Shown here one piece after another: positions 18,047 through 26,744 of a DNA stretch of 64,000 bases; position 1 is the first letter of the stretch; each line of letters opens with the position of its first letter. This DNA is from Alistipes communis (lineage in GTDB: Bacteria > Bacteroidota > Bacteroidia > Bacteroidales > Rikenellaceae), in NCBI RefSeq assembly GCF_006542665.1, contig NZ_AP019735.1, positions 2,666,001 to 2,730,000 on the forward strand, in the 5' to 3' direction. Made by a program: the position numbers and the translations under genes. The notes below the pieces were generated by a model. It was not told where the DNA came from, made no database searches, and worked only from the letters and a program-made list of their open reading frames with translations.

Positions 18047-19444
18047 ATGAAACGAATCGTACTTATCGGGGCCTTCGCCGTATCGTCCCTGTTGCCCCTC
18101 GGGGCGCAAAACGACGGCGGGATCAGCGACGGGATGTTGCAGCGGATACGTGCCTCCTACGAGGATACGCCTGCCGACCACGCGCTGCGCAATGCGATCT
18201 GCAACAACGATATTCGCAAGCTGGTCGTCAACCAGCCGAATCAGGGCGAAATCGACACCTATTTTTCGCATCGGGTACCGTCGAAAGGCGTCACCGACCA
18301 GCAGCAGTCGGGCCGTTGCTGGCTCTTCTCTGGTCTGAACGTGTTGCGCGCCCGCATGATTGCGCGCTACGGGCTGGGGGCCTTCGAGTTTTCGCAGAAC
18401 TACTGTTTTTTCTGGGATCAGCTGGAGAAGGCGAACCTCTTCCTGCAAGGGGTTATCGACACCCGCGACGCACCGCGTGAGGATCGGACGGTCGAGTGGC
18501 TGTTCAAGAACCCGCTCAGCGACGGCGGCCAGTTTACCGGGGTTGCGGATATCGTGAGCAAGTACGGGCTGGTGCCTAAGGAGGCGATGCCCGAAACGTA
18601 CAGCAGCGAGCATACCGCCCAGATGGCCTCCTTGCTGAAACTCAAATTGCGCGAATACGGGCTTTCGTTGCGTGAAGCCGCCCGCGACGGTGCGGAGAAG
18701 GCCGAACTCGAAAGCCGCAAGACGGAGATGCTGGGGGTGATCTACCGGATGCTCGTGCTCAATCTGGGCGAGCCGCCCGTGCGCTTCACGTGGACGCGGC
18801 GCGATGCCGAGGGGCGTCCGGTCGATACGCGCGAATACACGCCGAGGTCGTTTTTCGAAACCTATGTCGCCGACGATCTCACGGGCAACTATGTCATGCT
18901 GATGAACGATCCCACGCGCGACTATTACGAGTGCTATGAAATCGACTACGACCGTCATGTCTACGACGGCCGCAACTGGACCTATGTGAACCTGCCGGTC
19001 GAGGAGATCAAGCGGATGGCCGTTGCGTCGATTCGCGACAGCACGATGATGTATTTCTCGTGCGACGTAGGCAAGTTCCTCGACTCGGGGCGCGGCCTGC
19101 TTGACGTAGATAATTTCGACTACGAATCGCTCATGGGCACCACCTTCGGCATGGACAAACGCCGTCGCGTGGAGAGTTTCGCCAGCGGATCGAGCCATGC
19201 CATGACGCTTGTGGCCGTCGACCTCGATGCCGACGGGCGGCCGAAGAAGTGGATGGTGGAGAACAGCTGGGGGCCGTCGAGCGGTTACAAGGGGCATCTG
19301 ATCATGACCGACCGCTGGTTCGATGAATATATGTTCCGCCTGGTGGTCGAGCGAAAATACGTGCCGCAGCGCGTGCTCGACGTCCTGAAACAGAAGCCTG
19401 TCCGCCTGCCGGCGTGGGATCCGATGTTCGCCGACGAAGAGTAA
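18047..19444 (+). CDS. pepC: Exported C1-family aminopeptidase (PepC/bleomycin hydrolase type)
   Basis: A 465-residue papain-fold peptidase. The catalytic residues are C91 (QQSGRCWLFSG), H384 (SSHAMTLVAV) and N406 (VENSWG), in the PepC/bleomycin hydrolase arrangement. Unlike the cytosolic E1-type homologues it has a clear N-terminal signal peptide (MKRIVLIGAFAVSSLLPLGAQ), so it should act in the periplasm or outside. The leader of ~50 nt contains a small GAACCG/CGGTTC hairpin. A terminator follows at 19450. Confidence 0.93.
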   Translation: MKRIVLIGAFAVSSLLPLGAQNDGGISDGMLQRIRASYEDTPADHALRNAICNNDIRKLVVNQPNQGEIDTYFSHRVPSKGVTDQQQSGRCWLFSGLNVLRARMIARYGLGAFEFSQNYCFFWDQLEKANLFLQGVIDTRDAPREDRTVEWLFKNPLSDGGQFTGVADIVSKYGLVPKEAMPETYSSEHTAQMASLLKLKLREYGLSLREAARDGAEKAELESRKTEMLGVIYRMLVLNLGEPPVRFTWTRRDAEGRPVDTREYTPRSFFETYVADDLTGNYVMLMNDPTRDYYECYEIDYDRHVYDGRNWTYVNLPVEEIKRMAVASIRDSTMMYFSCDVGKFLDSGRGLLDVDNFDYESLMGTTFGMDKRRRVESFASGSSHAMTLVAVDLDADGRPKKWMVENSWGPSSGYKGHLIMTDRWFDEYMFRLVVERKYVPQRVLDVLKQKPVRLPAWDPMFADEE

Positions 19445-19449
19445 GAGAG

Positions 19450-19482
19450 AAGCGGGGCCGACGACAATCGGTTCCGCTTTTT
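19450..19482 (+). terminator. Intrinsic terminator after pepC
   Basis: The stem agcggggccga / tcggttccgct (two G-T pairs) is followed by TTTTTATT. It overlaps the end of the convergent S24 peptidase gene by 2 nt. Confidence 0.8.
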
Positions 19483-19894
19483 ATTTGCGGCAGATGCGGC
19501 GCAGGATCGCCAGCGGATAACGGCGCAGCGGGCGGAGGCGCATCCACCGCTCGGCCAGCCAGAGGTGCAGCCGTCCGCAGTCGACGATGCCGTAGATTCG
19601 CTCGCGGGGTATCGTCTCGGTCCCTACGGTGTTGCCGTCGCCCAGCAGGGTCACGCGCTCGTCGCCGACCGTGAGGATGCGGTGGACGACGAAATGGCCG
19701 TTGTCGGTTTCGCCCAGCACCACGTGTCCGCGCCGCAGATCGCCTTCGCGCAGGGGGCGAAGCGTGATGCGGCTGCCGCTTCGGAAGAAGGGCAGCATAC
19801 TCTGGCCCAATACGCGGACGACGACTTCGCGTCCCGCGAGCAGCTGGTCGCGGGTTTCCGCAAAGAGCATACGGTTGGGAACGGTGCGTTTCAT
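19481..19894 (-). CDS. S24/S26-family peptidase-like protein
   Basis: A 137-residue protein. GQSMLPFFRSGSRI has the Ser-Met that carries the nucleophile in signal-peptidase I and LexA-like enzymes, followed by GDLRRGHVVLG and HFVVHRI (a Lys/Arg-region equivalent) and LLGDGN. There is no membrane helix, so it is a short cytosolic or peripheral form. It overlaps the stop of the HprK-like kinase by 4 nt (ATGA), so the genes are translationally coupled. Its role, perhaps peptide maturation before export, is inferred from the ABC exporter in the operon. Confidence 0.75.
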   Translation of the reverse strand: MKRTVPNRMLFAETRDQLLAGREVVVRVLGQSMLPFFRSGSRITLRPLREGDLRRGHVVLGETDNGHFVVHRILTVGDERVTLLGDGNTVGTETIPRERIYGIVDCGRLHLWLAERWMRLRPLRRYPLAILRRICRK

Positions 19895-20769
19895 CGGTCG
19901 GCGATCGTCGTTTCGAACGAGAGCCGTGCGGCGTCGGCGTCGGGCAGGCACTCCAACTGGTAGACCGGCACGCGGGCGATCAGTTGCGAGAGCGTGTCGC
20001 AGATGTTGTCCTGCAACTGTGCGTCGTAGGCGAATGCCGGCGGGCACGAGGGGAGCAGCGCGCCGATCGCCCGGACGACCGGCAGTCGGGCGATCCGGTT
20101 GTGCGGAGCCTGGGCCAATCGCACGAATGCGGCGATGGGGTAGCTCTCGTTGCGGTAACAGGGTGTTTTCCCGCTCCACGGCGACCCGAAGACGGTCGGC
20201 ACGCCTTCGACGACGCGCACGATCGGCGAGTCGTCGTTGAGCAGTTGCGCACCGGGAATGTGTTCGCGCCACAGGCGCGTATGGGTGCTCTTCCCGGTTC
20301 CCGACTCACCCAGGAAGAGAACGGCGCGGCCCGAGTGGACGATCACCGACGAGTGGATGGCGATGCTGTGCGGGTTGTGGGCGATGCCGAAGCTCATCCA
20401 CAGCCCGAATCGCAGCAGCGAGGGGTCGGGGCGGCCGTCGGCTGCGACGTTGCTCCGCACGAGCGGGTCGCCGTCGGCCTTGGCGAAGAGCACCGGTCGT
20501 TGCCCGGATGCGGTCATGTAGAAGAGCCGGCCGCCGTCGTAACGCCCGAAGTGGCAGTCGGCGACCGCCTCGTCGAAATCGAATCGGTCGAGTTCGCGGT
20601 AGCCGGCGAAGTCGTCGAGCGTCAGCGGTTCTGCCGGCGACAGCCTTATAAGCGGCTCGGTTGCCGCGCCGCAGGTCGTTTCGAAGGGCTTGAATCCGTT
20701 CAGCCCGCCTTCGCGCACGAGGTCGAGGTGTTCGCTGCGGATCAGGTCTTGTGCTACGAGATAGTCCAT
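19891..20769 (-). CDS. HPr-kinase-like P-loop protein
   Basis: A 292-residue protein. The P-loop GESGTGKST is at residues 154-162, followed by LLNDDSP and GSPWSGKTPCYRN, the HprK/PEPCK-type arrangement. The N-terminal 150 residues look like the substrate-recognition part of HprK-related kinases found near RiPP and exporter genes. Lasso-peptide clusters in other phyla contain related kinases that phosphorylate the peptide. No precursor peptide is visible here, so the substrate is unknown. The start is ATG 20769, since the longer frame only reads through the ABC gene. It lies 2 nt after the ABC stop. Confidence 0.75.
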   Translation of the reverse strand: MDYLVAQDLIRSEHLDLVREGGLNGFKPFETTCGAATEPLIRLSPAEPLTLDDFAGYRELDRFDFDEAVADCHFGRYDGGRLFYMTASGQRPVLFAKADGDPLVRSNVAADGRPDPSLLRFGLWMSFGIAHNPHSIAIHSSVIVHSGRAVLFLGESGTGKSTHTRLWREHIPGAQLLNDDSPIVRVVEGVPTVFGSPWSGKTPCYRNESYPIAAFVRLAQAPHNRIARLPVVRAIGALLPSCPPAFAYDAQLQDNICDTLSQLIARVPVYQLECLPDADAARLSFETTIADR

Positions 20770-20771
20770 AT

Positions 20772-22484
20772 CTATGCTGTTTTTTCTCCCAGGGTGATGA
20801 TGCGGTCGCAGTAGTCCAACGAGCTTTCGCGGTGGGCGACGACGATGATCGTCAACTCGCGGTTGGCCTTCGACAACTCCTTGATAGCGCGGTTGATCCG
20901 CTCCTCGGTGCGGTTGTCGAGCGCCGAGGTCGCTTCGTCGAAAAAGAGGATATCGGCCTGCTTGTAGAGTGCGCGGGCGATGCCGAGCCGCTGGCGTTGC
21001 CCGCCCGAGAGCCGGCAGCCGCATTCGCCGATCGGGGTCTCCATTCCCTGCGGCAGCGTGTCGATGAACTCTTTGAGTTTGGCCGTTTCCAATGCCTGCG
21101 CCGCACGCCGGCGGTCGATCCGGTCGGGGGCGCAGCCCAGCGCCACGTTCTGCATGAAGGAGCTGTCGGCAATGAAGACACTCTGCGAAACGTATCCGAT
21201 CGTGTTCTGCCATTTGCGGAGATTCGTTTCGTCGAGCGGTCGGCCGTCGATGGTGATGCGGCCCGCCGTGGGGCGGTAGAAGCCCAGCAGGATGTTGAAC
21301 AGCGTCGTCTTTCCCACGCCCGACGCACCCCGTATGCCGATGCGCTCGCCCTTGCGGATCGTGAGCGACAGATCGTGCAGTATGTCGCGGTCGGGTGCGT
21401 CGTCGAAGTGGAACGAAAGCCCTTCGATTCGGATTTCCCGCTCGAATGGCATCCGTTCCTGTGTCGTGTCGATCCCTGCGGGCGTATCGTAGAGCCGTGC
21501 GTCGCGCAGCACGTCGATCGTGTAACGGTTGTAACGCAGCGACGTCCACGCCCCCATGATGCTGCGCACCGAGGGCATGATGCGCAATGCAGCGACGGCG
21601 AAGATGCCGAACAGCAGTTTCATTTGCGTGTTGTCCGTTCCGGCGCAGAACGCCACGAGGACGGCCATGCCGACGGCCAGTCCCACTTCGGTGAACATCG
21701 GGGGAAGCGCGGCGATCGTGGCGTTGCGCTGCCGCACGCGGATGATTTCATCCATCGAGCGGTCGAAGTCGCTCAGCATCGCGGGATAGGCGCCCGCGAT
21801 TTCCAGGTCGGCATAGCCGCGGAAGGTCTCGATCACGGTGCGCGACTTGCGCCGCTGCGCACGGTTCTCCTCCTCGCCGTAGCGGTTCAGGCGTTGCCGT
21901 ACCAGGTAGTAGTAGAGCGCTACGGAAGGTACGAAGATCGCGAGCGTCAGCAGCGCTACGAGCGGATTGTAAATCGCCAGCGACCCGAATAGCAGGGCGA
22001 AGAGCACCGCTTCGCTGGCCATGGCGGCCACGGGCATCAGCACGCCCGTGACGAAGGTGAGGCACACGACATTGACGTTGCGCGCCAAAACCGCCGAATT
22101 GGAACTTTTGATGAATCCCAACCCCCGGTTGCGGTAGTCGACGTAAAGCCGGCGCGAAAGTTCCCGATAGAGGTCGTAGATGAAGTTACGTTCGATTTTG
22201 TACAGGGCCAGATTGGCGAGGCTTTTGAACAGGATCACCGCCACGACACAGGCGCATACCGTGAGGATGAACGTGCGGTCGCTCGTGAATCCTCCGAAGT
22301 CGTAGAGCGCCGCCAGCCACCGGTTGGAGCGGATGCCTTCCGTGTCGAGGATGATGACGAGCACGGGAATCAGCACGGCCAGCCCCGCGAAGTTGAGCAA
22401 TGCGCGTGTGAAGACGCTGAGCGTCACCCCTAAACTTCTCCGGCGGAACCGGTGCGGAATGATATCGAGAAACGGCGGTTTCAT
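20772..22484 (-). CDS. ABC transporter, fused permease-ATPase (exporter type)
   Basis: A 570-residue type IV (exporter-fold) half transporter. Six membrane helices occupy residues ~20-300, then the ATPase domain has Walker A GASGVGKTT, Q-loop, signature LSGGQRQRLGIARALY, Walker B ILFFDEATSAL and H-loop VVAHR. It probably works as a homodimer exporting a lipid, drug or peptide. It is the first gene of a three-gene operon with the kinase and the S24 peptidase. The start is ATG 22484, only about 6 nt after a TATCTTTG box. Confidence 0.9.
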   Translation of the reverse strand: MKPPFLDIIPHRFRRRSLGVTLSVFTRALLNFAGLAVLIPVLVIILDTEGIRSNRWLAALYDFGGFTSDRTFILTVCACVVAVILFKSLANLALYKIERNFIYDLYRELSRRLYVDYRNRGLGFIKSSNSAVLARNVNVVCLTFVTGVLMPVAAMASEAVLFALLFGSLAIYNPLVALLTLAIFVPSVALYYYLVRQRLNRYGEEENRAQRRKSRTVIETFRGYADLEIAGAYPAMLSDFDRSMDEIIRVRQRNATIAALPPMFTEVGLAVGMAVLVAFCAGTDNTQMKLLFGIFAVAALRIMPSVRSIMGAWTSLRYNRYTIDVLRDARLYDTPAGIDTTQERMPFEREIRIEGLSFHFDDAPDRDILHDLSLTIRKGERIGIRGASGVGKTTLFNILLGFYRPTAGRITIDGRPLDETNLRKWQNTIGYVSQSVFIADSSFMQNVALGCAPDRIDRRRAAQALETAKLKEFIDTLPQGMETPIGECGCRLSGGQRQRLGIARALYKQADILFFDEATSALDNRTEERINRAIKELSKANRELTIIVVAHRESSLDYCDRIITLGEKTA

Positions 22485-22490
22485 CGGATA

Positions 22491-22498
22491 CAAAGATA
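22491..22498 (-). promoter_or_regulatory. -7 box of the ABC-kinase-peptidase operon, leaderless layout
   Basis: The minus strand reads TATCTTTG with TTTG 20 nt upstream inside the adjoining hairpin. The ATG begins 6 nt after the box, so the mRNA would start at or within a few bases of the codon. Confidence 0.65.
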
Positions 22499-22511
22499 GT
22501 GCAAGCCGAGT

Positions 22512-22623
22512 GCAAAAGCAAACGGAGTTTGCGATTTTGCCGAGGCGCCGCCTATCTAAGCGGAGGCTTGTCCTCCGCAAAGCGTGCAAGCCGGGCGCAG
22601 AACCAAATTTATTTGGGATTTGC
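22512..22623 (-). repeat. Two copies of the hairpin-promoter repeat
   Basis: The first hairpin (22512-22540) has gcaaaa gcaaac GGA gtttgc ..ttttgc and stands 13 bp from the -7 box. A second, diverged copy (22597-22623) has ccaaat TT atttgg. Between them is the small stem cggagg/cctccg at 22561-22577. Flanking words GCAAGCCGAG and TGCCGAGGCGCCG recur at both copies. Confidence 0.75.
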
Positions 22624-22734
22624 CGAGGCGCCGCGCGAGCCGAAGCCTCCGCCCGCGGAGGCCCGCTACTGTGGGTGTGTTCCGCAGGCTCCGACCCGCA
22701 GAATCTGCAACACAGCCAATTTGCGTGGGGCCAT

Positions 22735-23863
22735 TCATGGGAAATAACTAATCATGGTTGCGCGTAGCGCACCTCTATGCTGCATCGTCTGTAAAACGGC
22801 GATGTCGAAGTTGTAGTAGTAGTTGTTGTGATACGAGGTGTGCGAAACATTATCGATCAGTTTCTCATAATTCCGCACCGTCGGCACCAGATCGAACGTA
22901 TCGGTCCGTATGCCGTACGCCAGCAATGCTTTCGAGGCGAATATTTCGGGCGGGATATTGTCGAAGGCATCCCTCTCCCTATCTTTATCGTTGCGTTCGA
23001 GCCGGAACAGATCGGCGTACTTCTGCCAGCCGATATCGAACTGCGGGAGCCGATACATCCGTAACTGCGTATCCTGTAATTGAGGGTGGGAGAAGTGCAG
23101 CAGATAGTAGTCCTACATCTCTTCATAGCATCCTGTCCCCAGAGGCGTGTCCGTAGACAACAGCAATTCCCACCGGGTCTTTGCGGCTGTCAGGGTGCCG
23201 AATTTTGACAGCTGCTTCATTCCTTTACCGAGGTAGAACATCGCATGCTCGTAGCCGTCGTGGTGCCGGAGCTGTTCCAACTTCACCTCGGATGAGAGGT
23301 GGAAAATATTCATTTGCCAACAAAAAGCAGCATCGTGCAGGCGCACGATGTGTTGTAGCGTCGGACCCTCTTTGAGCAGAATCGGCAGGTTGTTCTCCGC
23401 GGCGGAAAAGAGCTACGCCGCCCTCCGTTTCCACAGCCCCGTAAGGTGCTCCGGGCTGCGACAGCGCGGGAATCGATTCGTTGCGGAAGCCCGCGTAAGC
23501 GTCCTTGTAGCAGAGGTTCCGGGCGGTGTTCTGCGCAGCCAGCGGGTCGAGGCCGTGCTTGCGGCAATAGAGCAGGTCGTACAACATCAGGGCTTGACGA
23601 ATGTCCTTCACTTCCAGCGGTGCCAGATGCGCCAGCCGGTAGCCGCGTTCTTTGGCTTCGATCGGCGGCAGCCGCGAGCCGTCGTCGACGTGAAAGTTCA
23701 ACAGCAGAAGATACGGGATATATCCCTTGTTGGCCGCATAATCCGCAAACTCGTCGAAGAAGGTTCTGAAACCCTCGTCGCCCCGTCGGGATCTCTCCAA
23801 TGCGACGACCGTATGAGTACGATCGAGGGCGGCATAGACGTTCGTAATATCGGAACTTCCCAT
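22735..23863 (-). pseudogene. Decayed gene of unknown function
   Basis: One reading path can be followed through two lesions. It starts at ATG 23863 (MGSSDITNVYAALDR...), shifts frame near 23405 (after GGVALF, before ENNLPILLKEGPTLQ), and meets an in-frame TAG at 23113-23115 (CYEEM*DYYLLHF). The frame then continues to a stop at 22735. The intact product would be about 370 residues. I do not recognise the family. The position next to conjugative-element remains suggests the same decaying island. Confidence 0.5.
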
Positions 23864-23866
23864 CCG

Positions 23867-24034
23867 CTATCGTTTTGTGTCGTCCCAGTCGGGTACGACG
23901 ATCGTGCCGTCGCCTTCGGGTGCGCGGATCACCTCGATCTCTTCGACCTCGTGGAACGTGCAGGCGCCGAGGCCGCAAAGTGCAAGCAGAAGAAGCATCG
24001 CCGCGAAGATGCGGCGCAGATGATTTGTCGTCAT
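23867..24034 (-). CDS. Very short lipoprotein or N-terminal fragment
   Basis: A 55-residue frame starts MTTNHLRRIFAAMLLLLALCGLGAC, a lipoprotein signal peptide. It has ~30 more residues ending in VVPDWDDTKR before TAG. The frame after that TAG is the same frame as the next open segment (ATG 23863), so it may be the 5' end of a longer broken lipoprotein gene or a short lipoprotein in its own right. Confidence 0.4.
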   Translation of the reverse strand: MTTNHLRRIFAAMLLLLALCGLGACTFHEVEEIEVIRAPEGDGTIVVPDWDDTKR

Positions 24035-24038
24035 AGTA

Positions 24039-24473
24039 TCAATTTTTTAAGAGTTCATCGATTTCGGGGTCGAGCGCCGCACGATACTCCATGCGCTCAT
24101 CGCGGCGGCAGGCTTCGAGGAAGTGTCTCCGTCCCTCGGCCTTGCGGCCCAGCCGCGAGCAGGCGATCGCTCGAAGATACTCACTCGTGGCTGTCGCGGG
24201 AAGTGCTTCGAGGATGCGCAGCGCCTCCCTGTCTTGTCCCAGCGAGAGCAGTGCGATGGCCGTATTGCGATCCCGGTAGTCATGAAGGACGTAGAGCGCC
24301 TGTGCGTATTTGCGTTTTTCGAGCAGCTGCCGGCCCCGCAGGTAGGCCGTATCTAGTTCGGTCGTGTGGATCGTGTCTTTGACCGTACCCACGCGGCGCA
24401 GATGGCAGCGGAGTTTTACGGTCCGTACCGGCCTCCACGACGAGGTTTCAGCGCTTCGAGAGAATCCACGCAT
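24039..24473 (-). pseudogene. C-terminal TPR remnant of a DUF3868-type protein
   Basis: From about 24360 down the frame reads DTAYLRGRQLLEKRKYAQAL, LHDYRDRNTAIALLSLGQDREAL and YRAALDPEIDELL. These match, from memory, the tetratricopeptide-like ending of DUF3868 proteins that accompany Bacteroidetes fimbrial genes. The large N-terminal part is missing and replaced by out-of-frame remains of the upstream gene. It is a fragment left by deletion. Confidence 0.5.
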
Positions 24474-24482
24474 AGCCGTAGC

Positions 24483-25499
24483 TTATGCCGATACCGTAGG
24501 CCCGCCCGTCATAAGTGCGGTGACGGTTGCCGATGCGGTAATCGGCTCAGGAGGCGTGCAGCACCAGAAAGTGCCCGACGAAATCTTCGTAGAACCAGTG
24601 TCGGACGCCGAGCTGTAGGCCCCGACCTGCGTCGTAATGCGCTTCGTGCGGATCGGATTCCAGTAGGCGGAGGTTTCGACGGTCCAGTTGTCCGTCAGCG
24701 CCGCCTCGGCACCCACGGCGACCGTGCCCGTCAGGGCCGCCAAGGTGTTTGCCCTGACGCCGAAAAACTGTGCGGCGGTACGGTGGTGTATGGCTGCGAG
24801 GCACATCAGAAGTACCTTGTCGTCGGGCGTGATCTCCGAGGCATACTCCTCACGTTCGTATTCGGGCTGCACAAGCGGCGTATCGAGGCGGAACTTCAAC
24901 TCATCGTTATGATCCCGGTAGAAACTCAGGTTGAAAAGACCCGTCGTCGTGCCGTGGTCCGAAAGCTGGACCGTCGCAGGAAACAGATCTTTGGTCGGGA
25001 GCCCCAGCATCAGGCTCCGCTGCGTGCGCTGCGGCAGCGCATCGAAGTCGATACCCAATTCTTGCAACTCCGCGCGTGGAATCTCAACCTTGTCGTATTT
25101 CACCTGTTCCAGTTCGGCCGTGTTCACGACGTACTTGTTATACGTCTCCCAGCCCTCCTCGCTCTTCGGATTGCTGACGAGCTTGCCCAGCGATGTGACG
25201 ATCTTGCCGACGGAAAGGACGGGCACTTTCAAAAACTGAAACTGGATCGGATTGTCCTTCTGGGATTTGAAACCTCGGATGAAAGCCGCCACGGCATTGC
25301 TGCTCCGGAACGAATAGAACGCCGGACGGTTCTTCGCAAGAGGCTGCACGGTATGCACCTCTCGGCGATCCCCTTTGGTCACCAGCTTGGAAACGGCCTC
25401 TACCTGGCCGCTGTCCGGATTGCGCACGAGAAGCGTTTCTCGGTAGTCGTTTTCCTGTTCCTGACCCTCGGTCGGATTTACATTTTCTTCTGTTGCCAT
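24483..25499 (-). pseudogene. Chimera: DUF3945-like N-terminus joined to a DUF3575-like fragment
   Basis: Residues 1-~225 resemble the N-terminal region of DUF3945/DUF4099 proteins of Bacteroidetes conjugative transposons (ETLLVRNPDSGQVEAV, IQFQFLKVP, then LGLPTKDLFPATVQL). Without a break the frame passes into a DUF3575 outer-membrane-like segment (FFGVRANTLAALTGTVAVGAEAAL, NWTVETSAYWNP). A frameshift then occurs near 24610, the continuation GLQLGVRHWFYEDFVGHFLVLHA being in another frame. The simplest reading is a deletion that fused two unrelated genes, followed by decay. Confidence 0.55.
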
Positions 25500-25546
25500 A
25501 ATACTGTCTTTTAGTTAATAATGTGTGATTTGTACTTCGACAGCGG

Positions 25547-25554
25547 CAAATATA
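25547..25554 (-). promoter_or_regulatory. -7 box before the DUF3945-like chimera
   Basis: The minus strand reads TATATTTG, a full TAnnTTTG match, about 48 nt before the ATG at 25499. Confidence 0.45.
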
Positions 25555-25733
25555 GAGGCCCGGAAGACGATCCCGACGGATGGCACGTCAGAGCCGTTCT
25601 GGGCATGAAGAAAGACGAAAATCGCCCGTAAAACGGACCGTTTGACCGCTCAGGACGAAATTCTAAACAGGGTTGAAGTTCATCGCCTCACCATACCGTA
25701 GTAATATGTGAGGCAAAACAAAAATAAACGAGT

Positions 25734-26009
25734 ATGAATTTAGAATATCTTTATCTTATAGACGGGAAGAAGCATCCCTGTCAACATTGGGTATCCCAAC
25801 GGCCGGAGATGGTCGATTTAATCCACCGGGATGTTTGCATAATCAACGAAAAAGAAGATGGTGAACTACGAGTTTGCAGCGCGGACATATTACCCTCGCC
25901 GGATTTCGAAAAGCGGATCGGATACACCTCTGACCCTACATTATGGGATAGCCTTATCAGTAATTATAACAGCTTACATCCCGATGAACCGCTTATAAGG
26001 TGGGTATAA
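25734..26009 (+). CDS. Small hypothetical protein
   Basis: A 91-residue soluble, acidic protein with no signal peptide or recognised motif (MNLEYLYLIDGKKHPCQHWV...). It is AT-richer than the remnants to its left and stands alone on the plus strand at the edge of the Rhs island, with a hairpin terminator 17 nt after the stop. It could be a small immunity or cargo protein. Nothing in the sequence decides. Confidence 0.5.
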   Translation: MNLEYLYLIDGKKHPCQHWVSQRPEMVDLIHRDVCIINEKEDGELRVCSADILPSPDFEKRIGYTSDPTLWDSLISNYNSLHPDEPLIRWV

Positions 26010-26025
26010 TTCGTTTTTTAAGATA

Positions 26026-26054
26026 AATGGGAGGGGCGAAAAACCCCTCCCATT
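26026..26054. terminator. Bidirectional hairpin terminator
   Basis: A perfect 11-bp stem (aatgggagggg / cccctcccatt) with a 7-nt A-rich loop lies between convergent genes. Confidence 0.75.
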
Positions 26055-26084
26055 GTGTGTGATTCAGACAACATGTAATAATCC

Positions 26085-26744
26085 TTATTCCAGAAAAATC
26101 TCGTAGTTATCATCGATAAATAGGTTTTTCAACCTTTCGAAATAGCGTTCGTTTCCTTGTGTTGCCGCTTGAAGAGAATCTATGGAAGCTAAAATAGTTT
26201 CAGTATCGGTTAACAGTCGACGATAATGGTACATTTCTACATGCAATAAATTAATTTCAGAGAAATAGATCTCATTATCGTTCTGTTTTTTGAGAACGAC
26301 CTTAACTATACTGTCTATTTCGCGATAACCAGATAAATAATCATCATATAATTGCTTGTATAAAGATCGAATTTCAAGTGAATCTCCTGCCTTTTCGGCA
26401 ATTTTAACTTTTATTTTGTTTTTCCAAATTGGTTTAATTTTACTGTATACTCCTTCTTCCGCATTCTCAAGTTCTGCTAAGGCTTGCTCATAATCTTTCT
26501 TCAGATAATAAATCTCAGCGATCTTATAAGATGCAACACCTCTATATTCAGGGAATTGTTCTACGACCTGATTCATAACGAGTAGTGCGGAATCCAAATA
26601 ATCAACTCTGTGTGTAGCACGGAATTGATTCACACAAGTTTGTATCTTATCAAGCTGCTTTTGCTTATATTGCTCCTTGTTAAGGCAACCGCTTAATGTT
26701 AAAGGCAATAATATTGCTACGATTTGAAAGAAAACTTTATACAT
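26085..26744 (-). CDS. TPR-like lipoprotein, immunity candidate for orphan Rhs tail 1
   Basis: A 219-residue lipoprotein: signal peptide MYKVFFQIVAILLPLTLSGC, then helical repeats of TPR type (EYRGVASYKIAEIYYLKKDYEQALAELENAE). Its ATG overlaps the stop of the orphan Rhs tail by one base, the coupling usual for toxin-immunity pairs. A periplasm-facing lipoprotein would suit a toxin that arrives from outside. It is AT-rich like the toxin tail. Confidence 0.6.
   Translation of the reverse strand: MYKVFFQIVAILLPLTLSGCLNKEQYKQKQLDKIQTCVNQFRATHRVDYLDSALLVMNQVVEQFPEYRGVASYKIAEIYYLKKDYEQALAELENAEEGVYSKIKPIWKNKIKVKIAEKAGDSLEIRSLYKQLYDDYLSGYREIDSIVKVVLKKQNDNEIYFSEINLLHVEMYHYRRLLTDTETILASIDSLQAATQGNERYFERLKNLFIDDNYEIFLE

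Noticed and set aside
25521..25631. 36-codon plus-strand frame MCDLYFDSGKYRGPEDD...
   Set aside because: It overlaps the minus-strand promoter of the DUF3945-like gene and has no supporting signal. Chance is the simpler explanation.
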